This document shows positions 33,420 through 41,431 of a DNA stretch of 49,974 nucleotides, piece after piece. The position numbers were made by a program, and so were the translations under genes. This DNA comes from Candidatus Latescibacterota bacterium (lineage in GTDB: Bacteria; JAAXHH01): assembly GCA_022821935.1 (NCBI GenBank), contig JAJECR010000159.1, forward strand, positions 1-49,974, read 5' to 3'. Under the pieces are notes generated by a model, which saw only the letters and a list, made by a program, of their open reading frames with translations, was not told the DNA's origin and searched no databases. The stretch's first letter is position 1. Each line of letters opens with the position of its first letter.

Positions 33420-33948
33420 CGGCCGGATCGAACCCCGTGAAGTGCAGGCTCTGATCGATCTTCTGATGGAGGCGCGGCAGCACGGCAAGGGGATCTTCGT
33501 CATCGGAAACGGTGGCAGCGCGGCGACGGCCTCCCATTTGGCCGTGGACCTGGGCAAGGGCACGCTGCGCGACACGAAGGACGAACCCCGTTTCCGGGTC
33601 AACAGCCTGACGGACAACCTGCCCTACGTCACGGCCTGGGCCAACGACTTCGACTACGACCTGGTCTTCGAACAGCAACTGCGCAATCTCGGCGGGCCCG
33701 GCGACGTGGTCATCGGGATCAGCGCGTCGGGAAACAGCCCCAACGTAGTCCGCGCCATGGAATACGCCCGATCGGCCGGGATGGTTACGGCCGCGATGAC
33801 GGGATTCTCCGGCGGGAAGCTGAAGGACCTGGCCGATCATTCGGTCCATGTCCCCGTGGACGACTATGGCATGGCGGAAAACATGCACATGATCATCGTC
33901 CACATCATCATCACGCAGACAACGGCCCGCGTGGCGAACGGCGAATGA
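33382..33948 (+). CDS. gmhA: D-sedoheptulose 7-phosphate isomerase (SIS domain)
   Basis: First step of heptose synthesis: isomerizes sedoheptulose 7-phosphate to D-glycero-D-manno-heptose 7-phosphate. The 188-residue SIS-fold protein has the sugar-phosphate loop FVIGNGGSAATASHLAVDLG, DVVIGISASGNSPNVV and the C-terminal ENMHMIIVHIIIT helix. ATG 33382 is directly preceded by the duplicated leader copy. GGGAGG inside that copy, about 7 nt upstream, can serve as its ribosome site. Its stop overlaps the ispE start by 4 bp (ATGA). Confidence 0.92.
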   Translation: MIREYLDWTREVCGRIEPREVQALIDLLMEARQHGKGIFVIGNGGSAATASHLAVDLGKGTLRDTKDEPRFRVNSLTDNLPYVTAWANDFDYDLVFEQQLRNLGGPGDVVIGISASGNSPNVVRAMEYARSAGMVTAAMTGFSGGKLKDLADHSVHVPVDDYGMAENMHMIIVHIIITQTTARVANGE

Positions 33949-34868
33949 TCCTTCGTTCCTTTGCCAAGATCAACCTGAGCATCCACCTGCTCGGCAAGCG
34001 GCCCGACGGCTACCACGAAATCGTCACGATGATGGAGACCGTGGACCTGGCCGATGACGTGGCGGTGACCGGACAGGAATCGGGGACGACCGTCACGTGC
34101 TCCGACCCGGCCGTACCGGTGGACGGTCGCAACCTGGCGCACAGGGCGGCCGATCTCGTGCGGGACCGGTACGGACTCGGCGACCGGGGCGTGCGCGTCC
34201 ACATAGAGAAGCGCATCCCGGTGGCGGCCGGACTCGCCGGCGGAAGCGGCAACGCGGCCATGACGCTGCACGGGCTCAACGCCCTCTGGTCCCTGGGATT
34301 GCGGGAAGAAGCGCTGATGGACCTCGCCGCGGAGCTGGGATCGGACGTGCCCTTCTGTCTCTACGGCGGCGTGGCGGTGGCGTCGGGTCGCGGGGAGAAA
34401 GTCGTCTGGCTGAATGCGGCCGGACCGGACCACCCGGAATCAGCCGGATCGCGCCACCCGGAATCAGCCGGATCGCGCCATTACGTACTGGTCTGCCCAC
34501 CCCTCGAGGTCAGCAGCGGATGGGCCTACAGCCAGTCGAAATTGGAATTGACAAAAGACAGTTCCTGTATTAACTTAATCTCTTCTGTCATGCAGGCCGG
34601 GGATGTCGACAGACTGGCGTCCTGCCTGCATAACGATCTGGAACCGGCGGTCCGGGCGGCCTTCCCCGAAATCGACAGGGCAAGGTCCCTGCTTGCGGAC
34701 GCCGGTCTGGAGGGTATTCTGATGTCCGGCAGCGGCCCGGCGGTCTTCGGACTGGCGTCCGCCCGGGCAGCGGCGGAACGGATAGCAAGCGATCTGCGGG
34801 GACGGGTCGAACCGTCCTGGCGGGTCTTTGCGGTCTCCTCGAAATCCCGGTGGGAAGCCGGGGTTTAG
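33945..34868 (+). CDS. ispE: 4-diphosphocytidyl-2-C-methyl-D-erythritol kinase
   Basis: GHMP kinase of the MEP isoprenoid pathway, 307 residues. N-terminal SFAKINLSIHLLGKRPDGYHE (substrate-binding Lys and His), the ATP loop VAAGLAGGSGNAAMTL and ELGSDVPFCLYGG, and C-terminal LMSGSGPAVFGL are clear. It starts within the gmhA stop (ATGA). Residues about 163-178 contain an eight-residue tandem duplication (HPESAGSR twice) that lengthens a loop. A locally AT-rich stretch at 34540-34590 encodes LELTKDSSCINLISS. The ispE-prs-rplY-pth order is a known conserved arrangement. Confidence 0.94.
   Translation: MILRSFAKINLSIHLLGKRPDGYHEIVTMMETVDLADDVAVTGQESGTTVTCSDPAVPVDGRNLAHRAADLVRDRYGLGDRGVRVHIEKRIPVAAGLAGGSGNAAMTLHGLNALWSLGLREEALMDLAAELGSDVPFCLYGGVAVASGRGEKVVWLNAAGPDHPESAGSRHPESAGSRHYVLVCPPLEVSSGWAYSQSKLELTKDSSCINLISSVMQAGDVDRLASCLHNDLEPAVRAAFPEIDRARSLLADAGLEGILMSGSGPAVFGLASARAAAERIASDLRGRVEPSWRVFAVSSKSRWEAGV
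34431..34478 (+). repeat. 24-bp perfect tandem duplication inside ispE
   Basis: Copies 34431-34454 and 34455-34478 are identical and in frame, adding eight residues (HPESAGSR) to IspE in a loop between the ATP-binding and C-terminal domains. Confidence 0.95.
34548..34576 (+). promoter_or_regulatory. Possible internal promoter upstream of prs
   Basis: A perfect TTGACA (34548-34553) with 17 bp to TAACTT (34571-34576), inside ispE in an unusually AT-rich patch, about 320 bp before prs. The -10 match is poor, so this is tentative. Confidence 0.25.
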
Positions 34869-34894
34869 TCGAGCGGGCATAGGGAGGGCGGCGC

Positions 34895-35848
34895 ATGGCG
34901 GTCGGTTTGAAGATTCTGAGTGGAAATTCAAACGCACCGCTTGCACAAGACATCTGCGAATATCTAGGCGTAGCGCTGGGCAAAGCCGCCGTTTCGCGGT
35001 TCAGCGACGACGAGATCCGTATACACATCAATGAGGATATCCGCGGGACCGACGTGTTCGTGGTCCAGTCGACCAATCCGCCGGCGGAGAACCTGGTCGA
35101 GTTGCTGTTGCTGCTGGATGCGTCCAAACGGGCTTCGGCGCGCAGGGCGACCGCGGTGATCCCCTATTACGGCTATGCCCGCCAGGACCGCAAGGCGGGA
35201 CCCCGGGTGCCTATCTCGGCCAAGGTCGTCGCGAACCTGATCGCCGCGGCCGGGGCGGACCGCGTACTGACAATGGACCTGCACGCGCCGCAGATCCAGG
35301 GTTTCTTCGACATCCCCCTGGATCACCTGTATTCCGCGCCCGTGTTTACGCGGCGTCTCAGGGAACTGGGGACATCGGACGACCTGGTGATCGCTTCCCC
35401 GGACGCGGGAGGCATGGCCATGGCCCGTTCCTACGGCAGGCGGCTGAACTGTCCCCTGGCCCTCGTGGACAAGAGAAGGCCGAGGCCGAACGTCTCCGAG
35501 GTCGTCAACGTGATCGGCGAGGTGGAAGGGAAGAACGTGATCATCCGCGACGACATGATCGACACCGGGGGGAGCCTGACCGGCGCGGCCGAGGCCTTGA
35601 AGAAGAACGGCGCCGAAACGATTTACGCGGCCTGCACCCACGCGTTGCTCTCCGGGAACGCCGTGCAGAAGGTGGAGGGTTCCGTGCTGGACAGCCTGAT
35701 CGTCTCGGACACGATACGCCTGAGCGAGGACAAGCAGAACGGCAAGCTGGAGCAGCTTTCCGTGGCTTCCCTGTTCGGCGAGGCGATCAAGCGCATACAC
35801 GAAGAGAAATCCGTCAGTTCGCTCTTTGAATCGTCGGACCAGACCTGA
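34895..35848 (+). CDS. prs: Ribose-phosphate pyrophosphokinase
   Basis: Makes PRPP from ribose 5-phosphate and ATP. The 317-residue protein has LKILSGNSNAPLAQDICEYL at its start, the Mg-binding VLTMDLHAPQIQGFFDIP, the YYGYARQDRK flexible loop region, SPDAGGMAMA, and the PRPP-binding loop IIRDDMIDTGGSL. It lies 26 bp downstream of ispE and 129 bp upstream of rplY, which is the conserved context. The 129-bp gap contains a short GATCGCA..TGAAC direct repeat and no gene. Confidence 0.96.
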   Translation: MAVGLKILSGNSNAPLAQDICEYLGVALGKAAVSRFSDDEIRIHINEDIRGTDVFVVQSTNPPAENLVELLLLLDASKRASARRATAVIPYYGYARQDRKAGPRVPISAKVVANLIAAAGADRVLTMDLHAPQIQGFFDIPLDHLYSAPVFTRRLRELGTSDDLVIASPDAGGMAMARSYGRRLNCPLALVDKRRPRPNVSEVVNVIGEVEGKNVIIRDDMIDTGGSLTGAAEALKKNGAETIYAACTHALLSGNAVQKVEGSVLDSLIVSDTIRLSEDKQNGKLEQLSVASLFGEAIKRIHEEKSVSSLFESSDQT

Positions 35849-35977
35849 AACGAATCATAATGCCAGTGCCGCGGGAACCGAGCGGAAACAGGCACTGATC
35901 GCAGCTGAACGCGAACCGATCGCAATTGAACAAGCAATAGAACACCGGGGATCGCACAGGAGCACAGGAGAAGGATA

Positions 35978-36643
35978 ATGAACCAGGTTTCATTAAAAGC
36001 CCGTCAACGGACGGATACCGGTAAGCAGGTCGCCAAAACGCTTCGGCGCGACGGCAGTCTGCCCGCCGTGGTCTACGGCAGCGGAGAACCCCCGACGCCG
36101 TTGACGCTCGACTACCGTGAGTTCGAAGGGTTCCTGAGGAAGACCAGGGGGGAAAGCGTCGTCATCAACCTGGAAATCGAAGGGCTGGAGGACAAGAAGG
36201 CCCTGTTGCGGGACCTGCAGCGGGACTACCTCAGAAACCAGTTGCTGCACGCCGATTTCCAGCAGATCAGGATGAGCGACCAGATCACCACGGAGGTTTC
36301 GCTCGTGATGATCGGCGAGCCCGTCGGCGTGACGAGAGACGGCGGGGTGCTGGACCAGTCCCTGCGAGTGATCGAAATAAGCTGTGTCGCTTCGGAGATT
36401 CCCGAGCACCTGGAAGTGGACATCGCAAACCTGAGCATGGGCGAGACGATCCACGTCAGTGATCTTTCCTTCGAAAACGTCGAAATCGTGACCGACGGAG
36501 AGGTCGCCGTGGTGTCTGTCCTCACGCCGATGGCCGAGGAGCCTGAGGAAGAAGAAGTAGTGGAAGAGCTGGAAGAGCCGGAAATCATCGGCCGGGCCCA
36601 GGAAGACGGCGAGGACGAGGAAGAAGAAAAGGACGAAGACTAA
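35978..36643 (+). CDS. rplY: 50S ribosomal protein L25/general stress protein Ctc
   Basis: 5S-rRNA-binding ribosomal protein of the longer CTC type, 221 residues. The N-terminal L25 domain (about 1-92) includes LKARQRTDTGKQVAKTLRRDG, PAVVYGSGE and LLRDLQRDYLRNQLLHADFQ. The C-terminal TL5-like domain (about 95-180) has EIPEHLEVDIANLSMGETIHV. A strongly acidic Glu/Asp tail of about 40 residues ends the protein. AGGAGAAGG lies upstream of the ATG. Confidence 0.95.
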   Translation: MNQVSLKARQRTDTGKQVAKTLRRDGSLPAVVYGSGEPPTPLTLDYREFEGFLRKTRGESVVINLEIEGLEDKKALLRDLQRDYLRNQLLHADFQQIRMSDQITTEVSLVMIGEPVGVTRDGGVLDQSLRVIEISCVASEIPEHLEVDIANLSMGETIHVSDLSFENVEIVTDGEVAVVSVLTPMAEEPEEEEVVEELEEPEIIGRAQEDGEDEEEEKDED

Positions 36644-36703
36644 GGCAGCCCGGTTATGTGTCAGCTTGCCGATTCCGGCCCCTTGCGGCCTGAAGGTTCG
36701 TCC

Positions 36704-37279
36704 ATGCACGCCTTCATCGGCCTCGGCAACCCGGGCGTGCGGTACGCGGGCACGCGCCACAACGCCGGTTTCGACGTGATCGACACCTGGCTGCTGCGGC
36801 TCGATCTCGAGCTTGCCCCGATAAGCGACCGGTTTCACGGCGCTGTCGCGACGATCGCCGGTCTGCCTGTAGCGCTGGTCAAGCCGGTGACCTTCATGAA
36901 CCGCAGCGGCTACGCGGTACGGGAGGCGGTCGAACATTACGAACTGGACGTCGATCGCATCGTGGTCGTCTGCGACGACGTCAACCTGCCCTTCGGTACG
37001 CTGCGTCTCAGGGCGAAGGGCAGTGATGGCGGCCACCGGGGACTGGAATCCATCATCGACGCGCTGGGAACGGAAGGCTTCGCCCGCCAGCGCATCGGAG
37101 TCGATCTCCCCCGGGACGCGGATACGCTGGTCGACTACGTGCTGGAGGCGTTTACCGAAGAGGAAGCAACCGATCTGCCCATCGTCCTCGACCGGGCCTG
37201 CGACCAGCTCGCGCTGTTCGTAAGCGACGGCTGCGGCGAGGCCGCGAGCAGGTACAACGGCCCGTCGTTCACGGACTGA
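36704..37279 (+). CDS. pth: Peptidyl-tRNA hydrolase
   Basis: Frees tRNA from stalled peptidyl-tRNA. The 191-residue protein begins MHAFIGLGNPGVRYAGTRHN, which contains Asn9 and the catalytic His19. KPVTFMNRSGYAV and VCDDVNLPFGTLRLR (catalytic Asp region) and GSDGGHRGLESII follow. ATG 36704, preceded by GAAGG, is chosen over an in-frame ATG at 36656 because the family begins right here. It follows rplY by 60 bp. Confidence 0.95.
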   Translation: MHAFIGLGNPGVRYAGTRHNAGFDVIDTWLLRLDLELAPISDRFHGAVATIAGLPVALVKPVTFMNRSGYAVREAVEHYELDVDRIVVVCDDVNLPFGTLRLRAKGSDGGHRGLESIIDALGTEGFARQRIGVDLPRDADTLVDYVLEAFTEEEATDLPIVLDRACDQLALFVSDGCGEAASRYNGPSFTD

Positions 37280-37324
37280 AGGCAATCCGGAAAGCGAACC
37301 CGCATACAACAGGGAGGAATGCAC

Positions 37325-37672
37325 GTGCGGTCCTATGAAACAGTAGTGGTTATCGATTCCAAGCTCGAAGAAGCGCCGCTCGAGGAGGAGATCTCCGCCA
37401 TCGAGGGGCTCATTACGTCGAACCAGGGAGAGGTCGTCGATACGGAGCGCTGGGGAAGCCGGAAGCTCAGCTACGAGATCAACGACGCCCACCATGGATT
37501 TTACACACTGATCCGTTTCGATGGCGAACCGAACGTGGTCGACGAACTGGACCGGTCGTTCAAGTTGAACGATCGCGTAATCCGCCACATGACGAAACGG
37601 GTCGGGAAGCATCCGGCCCACGTATACGAAAAGGCGGAACAGGCCGAAAAGGACACAGGAGCGGAAGCATGA
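37325..37672 (+). CDS. rpsF: 30S ribosomal protein S6
   Basis: Small-subunit protein of 115 residues that pairs with S18. MRSYETVVVIDSKL is the family N-terminus, RWGSRKLSYEIND and HGFYTLIRFDGEPNVVDEL are core segments, and KLNDRVIRHM closes the domain before a short acidic tail. GTG 37325 is chosen: GGAGG lies 7 nt upstream, whereas the nearby ATG 37319 is too close to it. The stop overlaps rpsR by 4 bp. Confidence 0.95.
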   Translation: MRSYETVVVIDSKLEEAPLEEEISAIEGLITSNQGEVVDTERWGSRKLSYEINDAHHGFYTLIRFDGEPNVVDELDRSFKLNDRVIRHMTKRVGKHPAHVYEKAEQAEKDTGAEA

Positions 37673-37908
37673 ATCAATCCAGGACGAGGATGACCAGGAC
37701 ACGTAAGCAGAAGCGCATACCGGGCCGCATCAAGAACATCGATTACAAGGACCCGAAGCAGCTCCGGCGTTTCGTCACCGAGCGAGGCAAGATCGTGCCC
37801 AGCCGCATATCCGGCGCCAGCGCGTTGTGCCAGCGGCGCCTGGCGAAGGCCGTCAAACGGGCGCGTCATATCGGCCTGCTGCCTTTCATCGAAGAAACCT
37901 ACAAGTAG
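37669..37908 (+). CDS. rpsR: 30S ribosomal protein S18
   Basis: Basic 79-residue ribosomal protein. IDYKDPKQLRRFVTERGKI and PSRISGASALCQRRLAKAVK followed by RARHIGLLPFI are the S18 signature. The ATG overlaps the rpsF stop (ATGA), matching the stoichiometric need for the S6-S18 pair. Confidence 0.96.
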   Translation: MNQSRTRMTRTRKQKRIPGRIKNIDYKDPKQLRRFVTERGKIVPSRISGASALCQRRLAKAVKRARHIGLLPFIEETYK

Positions 37909-37922
37909 CCGAGGAGTCGGAC

Positions 37923-38366
37923 GTGAAGCTCATATTGACCGAATCTGTGCGGGACCTGGGAAACATCGGTGAGATCGTCGACGTTTCCAACGGGTACGGC
38001 AGAAACTACCTGATGCTGACGAAAAAGGCCATTCCGGCGACGCCCGGTAACCTGAAAATGCTTCAGGGCAAACTGAAGCGGCAACTGGCCCAGGAAGCCA
38101 AGACGATGGAACAGGCTTCCGAGCTCGCCGCGATGCTCGAGGAAGTCTCCCTGACCGCCGTGGTGCAGGTCGGGGAAGAAGACCGCATGTTCGGTTCCGT
38201 CACCCAGCAGCATATCGCCGACCTGATGAGAGAAAAAGGCTACGATATCGACCGGCGCAAGATCCGTATCGACGAGCCCATCAAGGCGCTGGGCATATAC
38301 ACCATACCCATTGCGCTGCATGCCCGCGTAGAGGCCAACGTGAAGCTCTGGGTGGTCAAGGAATAG
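37923..38366 (+). CDS. rplI: 50S ribosomal protein L9
   Basis: Large-subunit protein of 147 residues with the two-domain L9 shape. The N-terminal domain is MKLILTESVRDLGNIGEIVD then VSNGYGRNYLMLTKKAIPAT, the long linker helix covers about 42-75, and the C-terminal domain has GSVTQQHIADLM and ALGIYTIPIALH. The GTG start is preceded by GAGGAG at 7 nt. It is the last gene of the rpsF-rpsR-rplI unit; a new promoter lies 26 bp after its stop. Confidence 0.96.
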   Translation: MKLILTESVRDLGNIGEIVDVSNGYGRNYLMLTKKAIPATPGNLKMLQGKLKRQLAQEAKTMEQASELAAMLEEVSLTAVVQVGEEDRMFGSVTQQHIADLMREKGYDIDRRKIRIDEPIKALGIYTIPIALHARVEANVKLWVVKE

Positions 38367-38391
38367 GGACGGACCGCACCGAAAAACTGAC

Positions 38392-38420
38392 TTGACGCGA
38401 ACCGCCGGAATTCTTATATT
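38392..38420 (+). promoter_or_regulatory. Strong sigma-70-like promoter
   Basis: TTGACG at 38392-38397, 17-bp spacer, TATATT at 38415-38420. Start site expected near 38427, about 20 nt before the small membrane protein's ATG. It may also drive the tRNA-Val/Asp/Leu genes downstream. Confidence 0.7.
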
Positions 38421-38445
38421 GGGTCGCCCGTGGAGGTGGGGAGAA

Positions 38446-38736
38446 ATGGCGAAAAGAACGCGGTCGGAACCCGGTTCATCCCGGTCGTCAGGACGGCGTC
38501 GCGCTACGGGAACCCAGACGCATGTCCCGCCCTTTCGGGGCTCCCACTATCGTCTCCTCGGTGCGGCACTCGGCGCTATACTGCTGGGTTTTGTCGCCCT
38601 GGCGTACGAATCGATCACACTGGCGCCGCTGTTGATGGTTTCCGGCTACTGTGTGGGCATACCCCTGGTGCTGACCTGGAGAAGCAAGTCCGCAAGAACG
38701 GGTTCGGCCAACGACCGGGAATCGCGTCAACCGTAG
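38446..38736 (+). CDS. Small integral membrane protein of unknown function
   Basis: A 96-residue protein that I do not recognise by name. The first 40 residues are basic and Ser/Arg-rich (cytosolic). Two membrane helices follow, LLGAALGAILLGFVALAY and LAPLLMVSGYCVGIPLVL, separated by a short SIT turn, then a charged tail. ATG 38446 is preceded by GGGGAG and lies just after a good promoter. An upstream in-frame start at 38392 would fall inside the -35 box and is rejected. The protein ends 15 bp before tRNA-Val. Confidence 0.75.
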   Translation: MAKRTRSEPGSSRSSGRRRATGTQTHVPPFRGSHYRLLGAALGAILLGFVALAYESITLAPLLMVSGYCVGIPLVLTWRSKSARTGSANDRESRQP

Positions 38737-38751
38737 TGTGGACGCGCGTGC

Positions 38752-38826
38752 GGGCGATTAGCTCAGTTGGTTCAGAGCGCATGCCTTACAAGCATGAGGT
38801 CACTGGTTCGAATCCAGTATCGCCCA
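38752..38826 (+). tRNA. tRNA-Val (anticodon TAC)
   Basis: 75 nt. Acceptor GGGCGAT pairs with ATCGCCC, discriminator A at 38826, anticodon stem CATGC/GCATG with loop CTTACAA giving TAC, T-arm CTGGTTCGAATCCAG. No CCA is encoded. Confidence 0.96.
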
Positions 38827-38837
38827 TGCATCATATC

Positions 38838-38912
38838 GGGGGCGTAGTTCAATCTGGTTAGAGCACTGCCCTGTCACGGCAGAAGTTGCGGGTTCGAGTC
38901 CCGTCGTCCCCG
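38838..38912 (+). tRNA. tRNA-Asp (anticodon GTC)
   Basis: 75 nt. Acceptor GGGGGCG pairs with CGTCCCC (one G-U), discriminator G at 38912, anticodon stem CTGCC/GGCAG with loop CTGTCAC giving GTC, T-arm GCGGGTTCGAGTCCCGT. It begins 12 bp after tRNA-Val. Confidence 0.96.
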
Positions 38913-38926
38913 TTGGATTTCAGATC

Positions 38927-38964
38927 GATAGCCCGCCGAACGAGCATGTCTCCGGCGGGCTATC
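38927..38964 (+). terminator. 12-bp hairpin between tRNA-Asp and tRNA-Leu
   Basis: GATAGCCCGCCG (38927-38938) pairs perfectly with CGGCGGGCTATC (38953-38964) around a 14-nt loop. Only TTGATT follows, so it is a weak or non-canonical terminator, or a processing or stability hairpin. Confidence 0.5.
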
Positions 38965-38972
38965 TTGATTGT

Positions 38973-39056
38973 GCCGGAGTGGTGGAATTGGTAGACGCGA
39001 GGGACTCAAAATCCCTTGACCGCAAGGTCGTGTCGGTTCGAGTCCGACCTCCGGCA
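38973..39056 (+). tRNA. tRNA-Leu (anticodon CAA)
   Basis: Class II tRNA of 84 nt. Acceptor GCCGGAG pairs with CTCCGGC, discriminator A at 39056, anticodon stem AGGGA/TCCCT with loop CTCAAAA giving CAA, variable arm TGACCGCAAGGTCG, T-arm GTCGGTTCGAGTCCGAC. No CCA is encoded. Confidence 0.96.
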
Positions 39057-39100
39057 TCCTTCTAACCGAAAACAACTCCATTTGAAAGCAGGCGGCAGCC

Positions 39101-40216
39101 ATGTTCGATCCCGTTCAGGTCACCAGGGAGCTGATCGCGTTCAATTCGATCAGCGCCAACAGCAACGCGCCCGTATCCGATTACCTCCAGGACCAGCTCG
39201 ACAGGCTGGGTTTTATGGTCGAGCGTATCACCTACCAGGATGATAACGGCGTGGAGAAGGTCAACCTCGTGGGCCGCAAGGGCGAGGGGCAGGGCGGACT
39301 GGCGCTGTTGGGGCATTCCGACACCGTCCCGGTGGACGGCTGGGAGACGGACCCATTCACAGCGGAGATCCGGGACAATCGGATTTACGGCCGCGGCAGC
39401 TGCGACATGAAGGGCGCGTTGGCCACCATGCTGGCGGCCGGGGGGTCTTTCGAAGCGTCGGATCTTGCCGCGCCGATCTACCTCGTGTTCACCGCCGACG
39501 AAGAAGTCGGGTGCTGGGGCGCGGCGGAGGTCAGCGACCGGTCCGAACTGCTGGCCGACAGCGGCCTGCGCTACGGGATCATCTGCGAACCCACGCGCAT
39601 GGAGGTCGTGCGGGCCCACAAAGGCGCGGTTTTCATGCGGGGGGAGACGAAAGGCCGGGCGGCCCACAGCAGCACCGGCAGAGGCGTCAACGCCCATCTC
39701 GCCATGATCCCGTTTCTGTCGGAGATGAAGGCCATCCACGACGAGCTGCGTTCGGACCCCAGGCACCTGAACGACGAATTCGATCCGCCTTTCTCTGACT
39801 GGAACATCGGGGTCAACGACGGCGGGATCGCCCTGAACATGACGGCGCCCAAGAGCATATGCACGGTCTATTACCGGCCCATGCCCGGACAGGACCAGGA
39901 AGCCCTCCTGGACCGCACGCGGCAGGCGGCCGAACGCAGCGGTGTGGAACTGACGATCCAGAAGATCGGGGATCCTTTCAGCACCGATCCGGATTCGGAC
40001 CTGGTCCGGACGGCCCTGCGCATCACCGGAACGCAGCAGGCCCACACGGTCCCCTACGGCACCGACGGCCTGGTCTTCGGCAGGAAGATGGAGCTGATCC
40101 TGCTGGGCCCGGGGGACATCAGCCAGGCTCACACGGTGGACGAGTGGATGGACCTGGACCAGTTCGATCTGGCGATCGACGCGTACAAGGCCATGATCCG
40201 TACGTTCTGCGTGTGA
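39101..40216 (+). CDS. M20-family metallopeptidase, acetylornithine deacetylase (ArgE)-like
   Basis: Cytosolic zinc hydrolase of 371 residues. Metal and catalytic residues are His72 and Asp74 (LLGHSDTVPVDGW), Asp102 (YGRGSCDMKGA), Glu134/Glu135 (TADEEVGCWG), a CEPT motif, and a C-terminal His in ISQAHTVDEW. The dimerization domain lies between, at about 180-290. The specificity pocket cannot be read here; ArgE or another N-acyl amino-acid deacylase is most likely. It is followed 15 bp later by ychF. Confidence 0.9.
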   Translation: MFDPVQVTRELIAFNSISANSNAPVSDYLQDQLDRLGFMVERITYQDDNGVEKVNLVGRKGEGQGGLALLGHSDTVPVDGWETDPFTAEIRDNRIYGRGSCDMKGALATMLAAGGSFEASDLAAPIYLVFTADEEVGCWGAAEVSDRSELLADSGLRYGIICEPTRMEVVRAHKGAVFMRGETKGRAAHSSTGRGVNAHLAMIPFLSEMKAIHDELRSDPRHLNDEFDPPFSDWNIGVNDGGIALNMTAPKSICTVYYRPMPGQDQEALLDRTRQAAERSGVELTIQKIGDPFSTDPDSDLVRTALRITGTQQAHTVPYGTDGLVFGRKMELILLGPGDISQAHTVDEWMDLDQFDLAIDAYKAMIRTFCV

Positions 40217-40231
40217 TGGGAGGACACCGAA

Positions 40232-41305
40232 TTGCAGATCGGCCTCGTCGGGCTGCCCGGATCCGGGAAGACCACGTTGTTCAACGCGCTGGTCAGGGCC
40301 AACGCGGAAACCGGCGGTTACGCCGGGCAGAACACGGCAAACCGGGGAACGATCAGGGTACCCGACGATCGCCTTACCCGCCTTTCCACCCTGTTCAATC
40401 CGCGCAAGACCACTTTCGCCACCGTTGAATACCTCGATATCGGCGGCATCACGGCCGGTTCCGGACGCCAGGAGGAGCAGCAGGACTCCGGTGGACTGGG
40501 CGACCTGCGGACCATGGACGTACTCGTACACGTCCTGCGCGGTTTTCCGGACCTGGCCGGTGCGCCTCTTACCCCGGGAGAAGATTTCGAATCGGTGGAA
40601 CTGGAACTCGCCATTGCCGATCTCGAGGTCATCGAGCGCCGGTTGACCCGTCTCTCCAAGGAGGCCCGGTCCACGAAGCAGCCGGACCTGGTGCGGGAAT
40701 GGGAACTGCTCGAACAGTGCAGGGAGGAGATCGAGGGCGGCGGGGTCATACGGAACCTCGAATTCGTTCCGGATGACGAGAAAAGGCTCAGAGGCTACCG
40801 GTTCCTGTCGCAGAAACCCGTGCTCCTCGTGTTGAATATCCCCGAGGAAGACCTGGGCTCGGAAGCGCACAGGCTGGAAGACCTGGGTGAAAGCGCCGAA
40901 GGGCTGGACACCCTGGGGCTCTGCGCGAAGGTCGAAATGGAGATCGCCCAGCTCGACGAGGACGAAGCCGGCGCCTTCCTGGACGAACTGGGCATCGGGG
41001 AATCCGCCCTGAACCGCATGATTACCGCCTCGTACCGGTTGCTTAACCTCATCTCCTTCTTTACCGTGGGCGAAAACGAAGTCAGAGCCTGGACCGTTAC
41101 GCGGGGCGTCACAGCGCCTGAAGCGGCCGGGACGGTGCACTCCGACATGGAACGGGGGTTCATCCGGGCCGAGACGCTGGACTGGCAGGCGATGCTCGAT
41201 CTAGGGGGATGGCAGGCCGCGAAGGAGCAGGGCGCCCTGCGCGTGGAAGGCAAACAATACGTCGTCATGGACGGCGACGTGATCAATGTGCGGTTCAGCG
41301 TCTGA
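40232..41305 (+). CDS. ychF: Redox-regulated ATPase/GTPase YchF (Obg family)
   Basis: Ribosome-associated P-loop NTPase of 357 residues, an ATP-preferring member of the Obg family. The P-loop is GLPGSGKTTLFNAL, switch regions include GTIRVPDDRL and YLDIGGITAGS, and the base-recognition loop is VLLVLNIPEEDL. A coiled helical arm lies in the middle, and the C-terminal TGS domain has LISFFTVGENEVRAWTV and HSDMERGFIRAE. TTG 40232 is supported by GGGAGG about 10 nt upstream. Family members also take part in oxidative-stress response. Confidence 0.93.
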   Translation: MQIGLVGLPGSGKTTLFNALVRANAETGGYAGQNTANRGTIRVPDDRLTRLSTLFNPRKTTFATVEYLDIGGITAGSGRQEEQQDSGGLGDLRTMDVLVHVLRGFPDLAGAPLTPGEDFESVELELAIADLEVIERRLTRLSKEARSTKQPDLVREWELLEQCREEIEGGGVIRNLEFVPDDEKRLRGYRFLSQKPVLLVLNIPEEDLGSEAHRLEDLGESAEGLDTLGLCAKVEMEIAQLDEDEAGAFLDELGIGESALNRMITASYRLLNLISFFTVGENEVRAWTVTRGVTAPEAAGTVHSDMERGFIRAETLDWQAMLDLGGWQAAKEQGALRVEGKQYVVMDGDVINVRFSV

Positions 41306-41336
41306 TGGAACTGGATGCGCAAGGTGAAGATTTCGC

Positions 41337-41366
41337 TTGTCAACATGCAGGCCGTGTCGATATCAT
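41337..41366 (+). promoter_or_regulatory. Candidate promoter of the selenoprotein-like gene
   Basis: TTGTCA at 41337-41342, 18-bp spacer, TATCAT at 41361-41366 (each 5 of 6 to consensus). Expected start site near 41373, about 60 nt before the ATG at 41432. Confidence 0.55.
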
Positions 41367-41431
41367 AGATTACCCTTACGGCCCGGGACGTACCGGGCTC
41401 CAACTATCACAGGAATAACGGATCTGAGATA

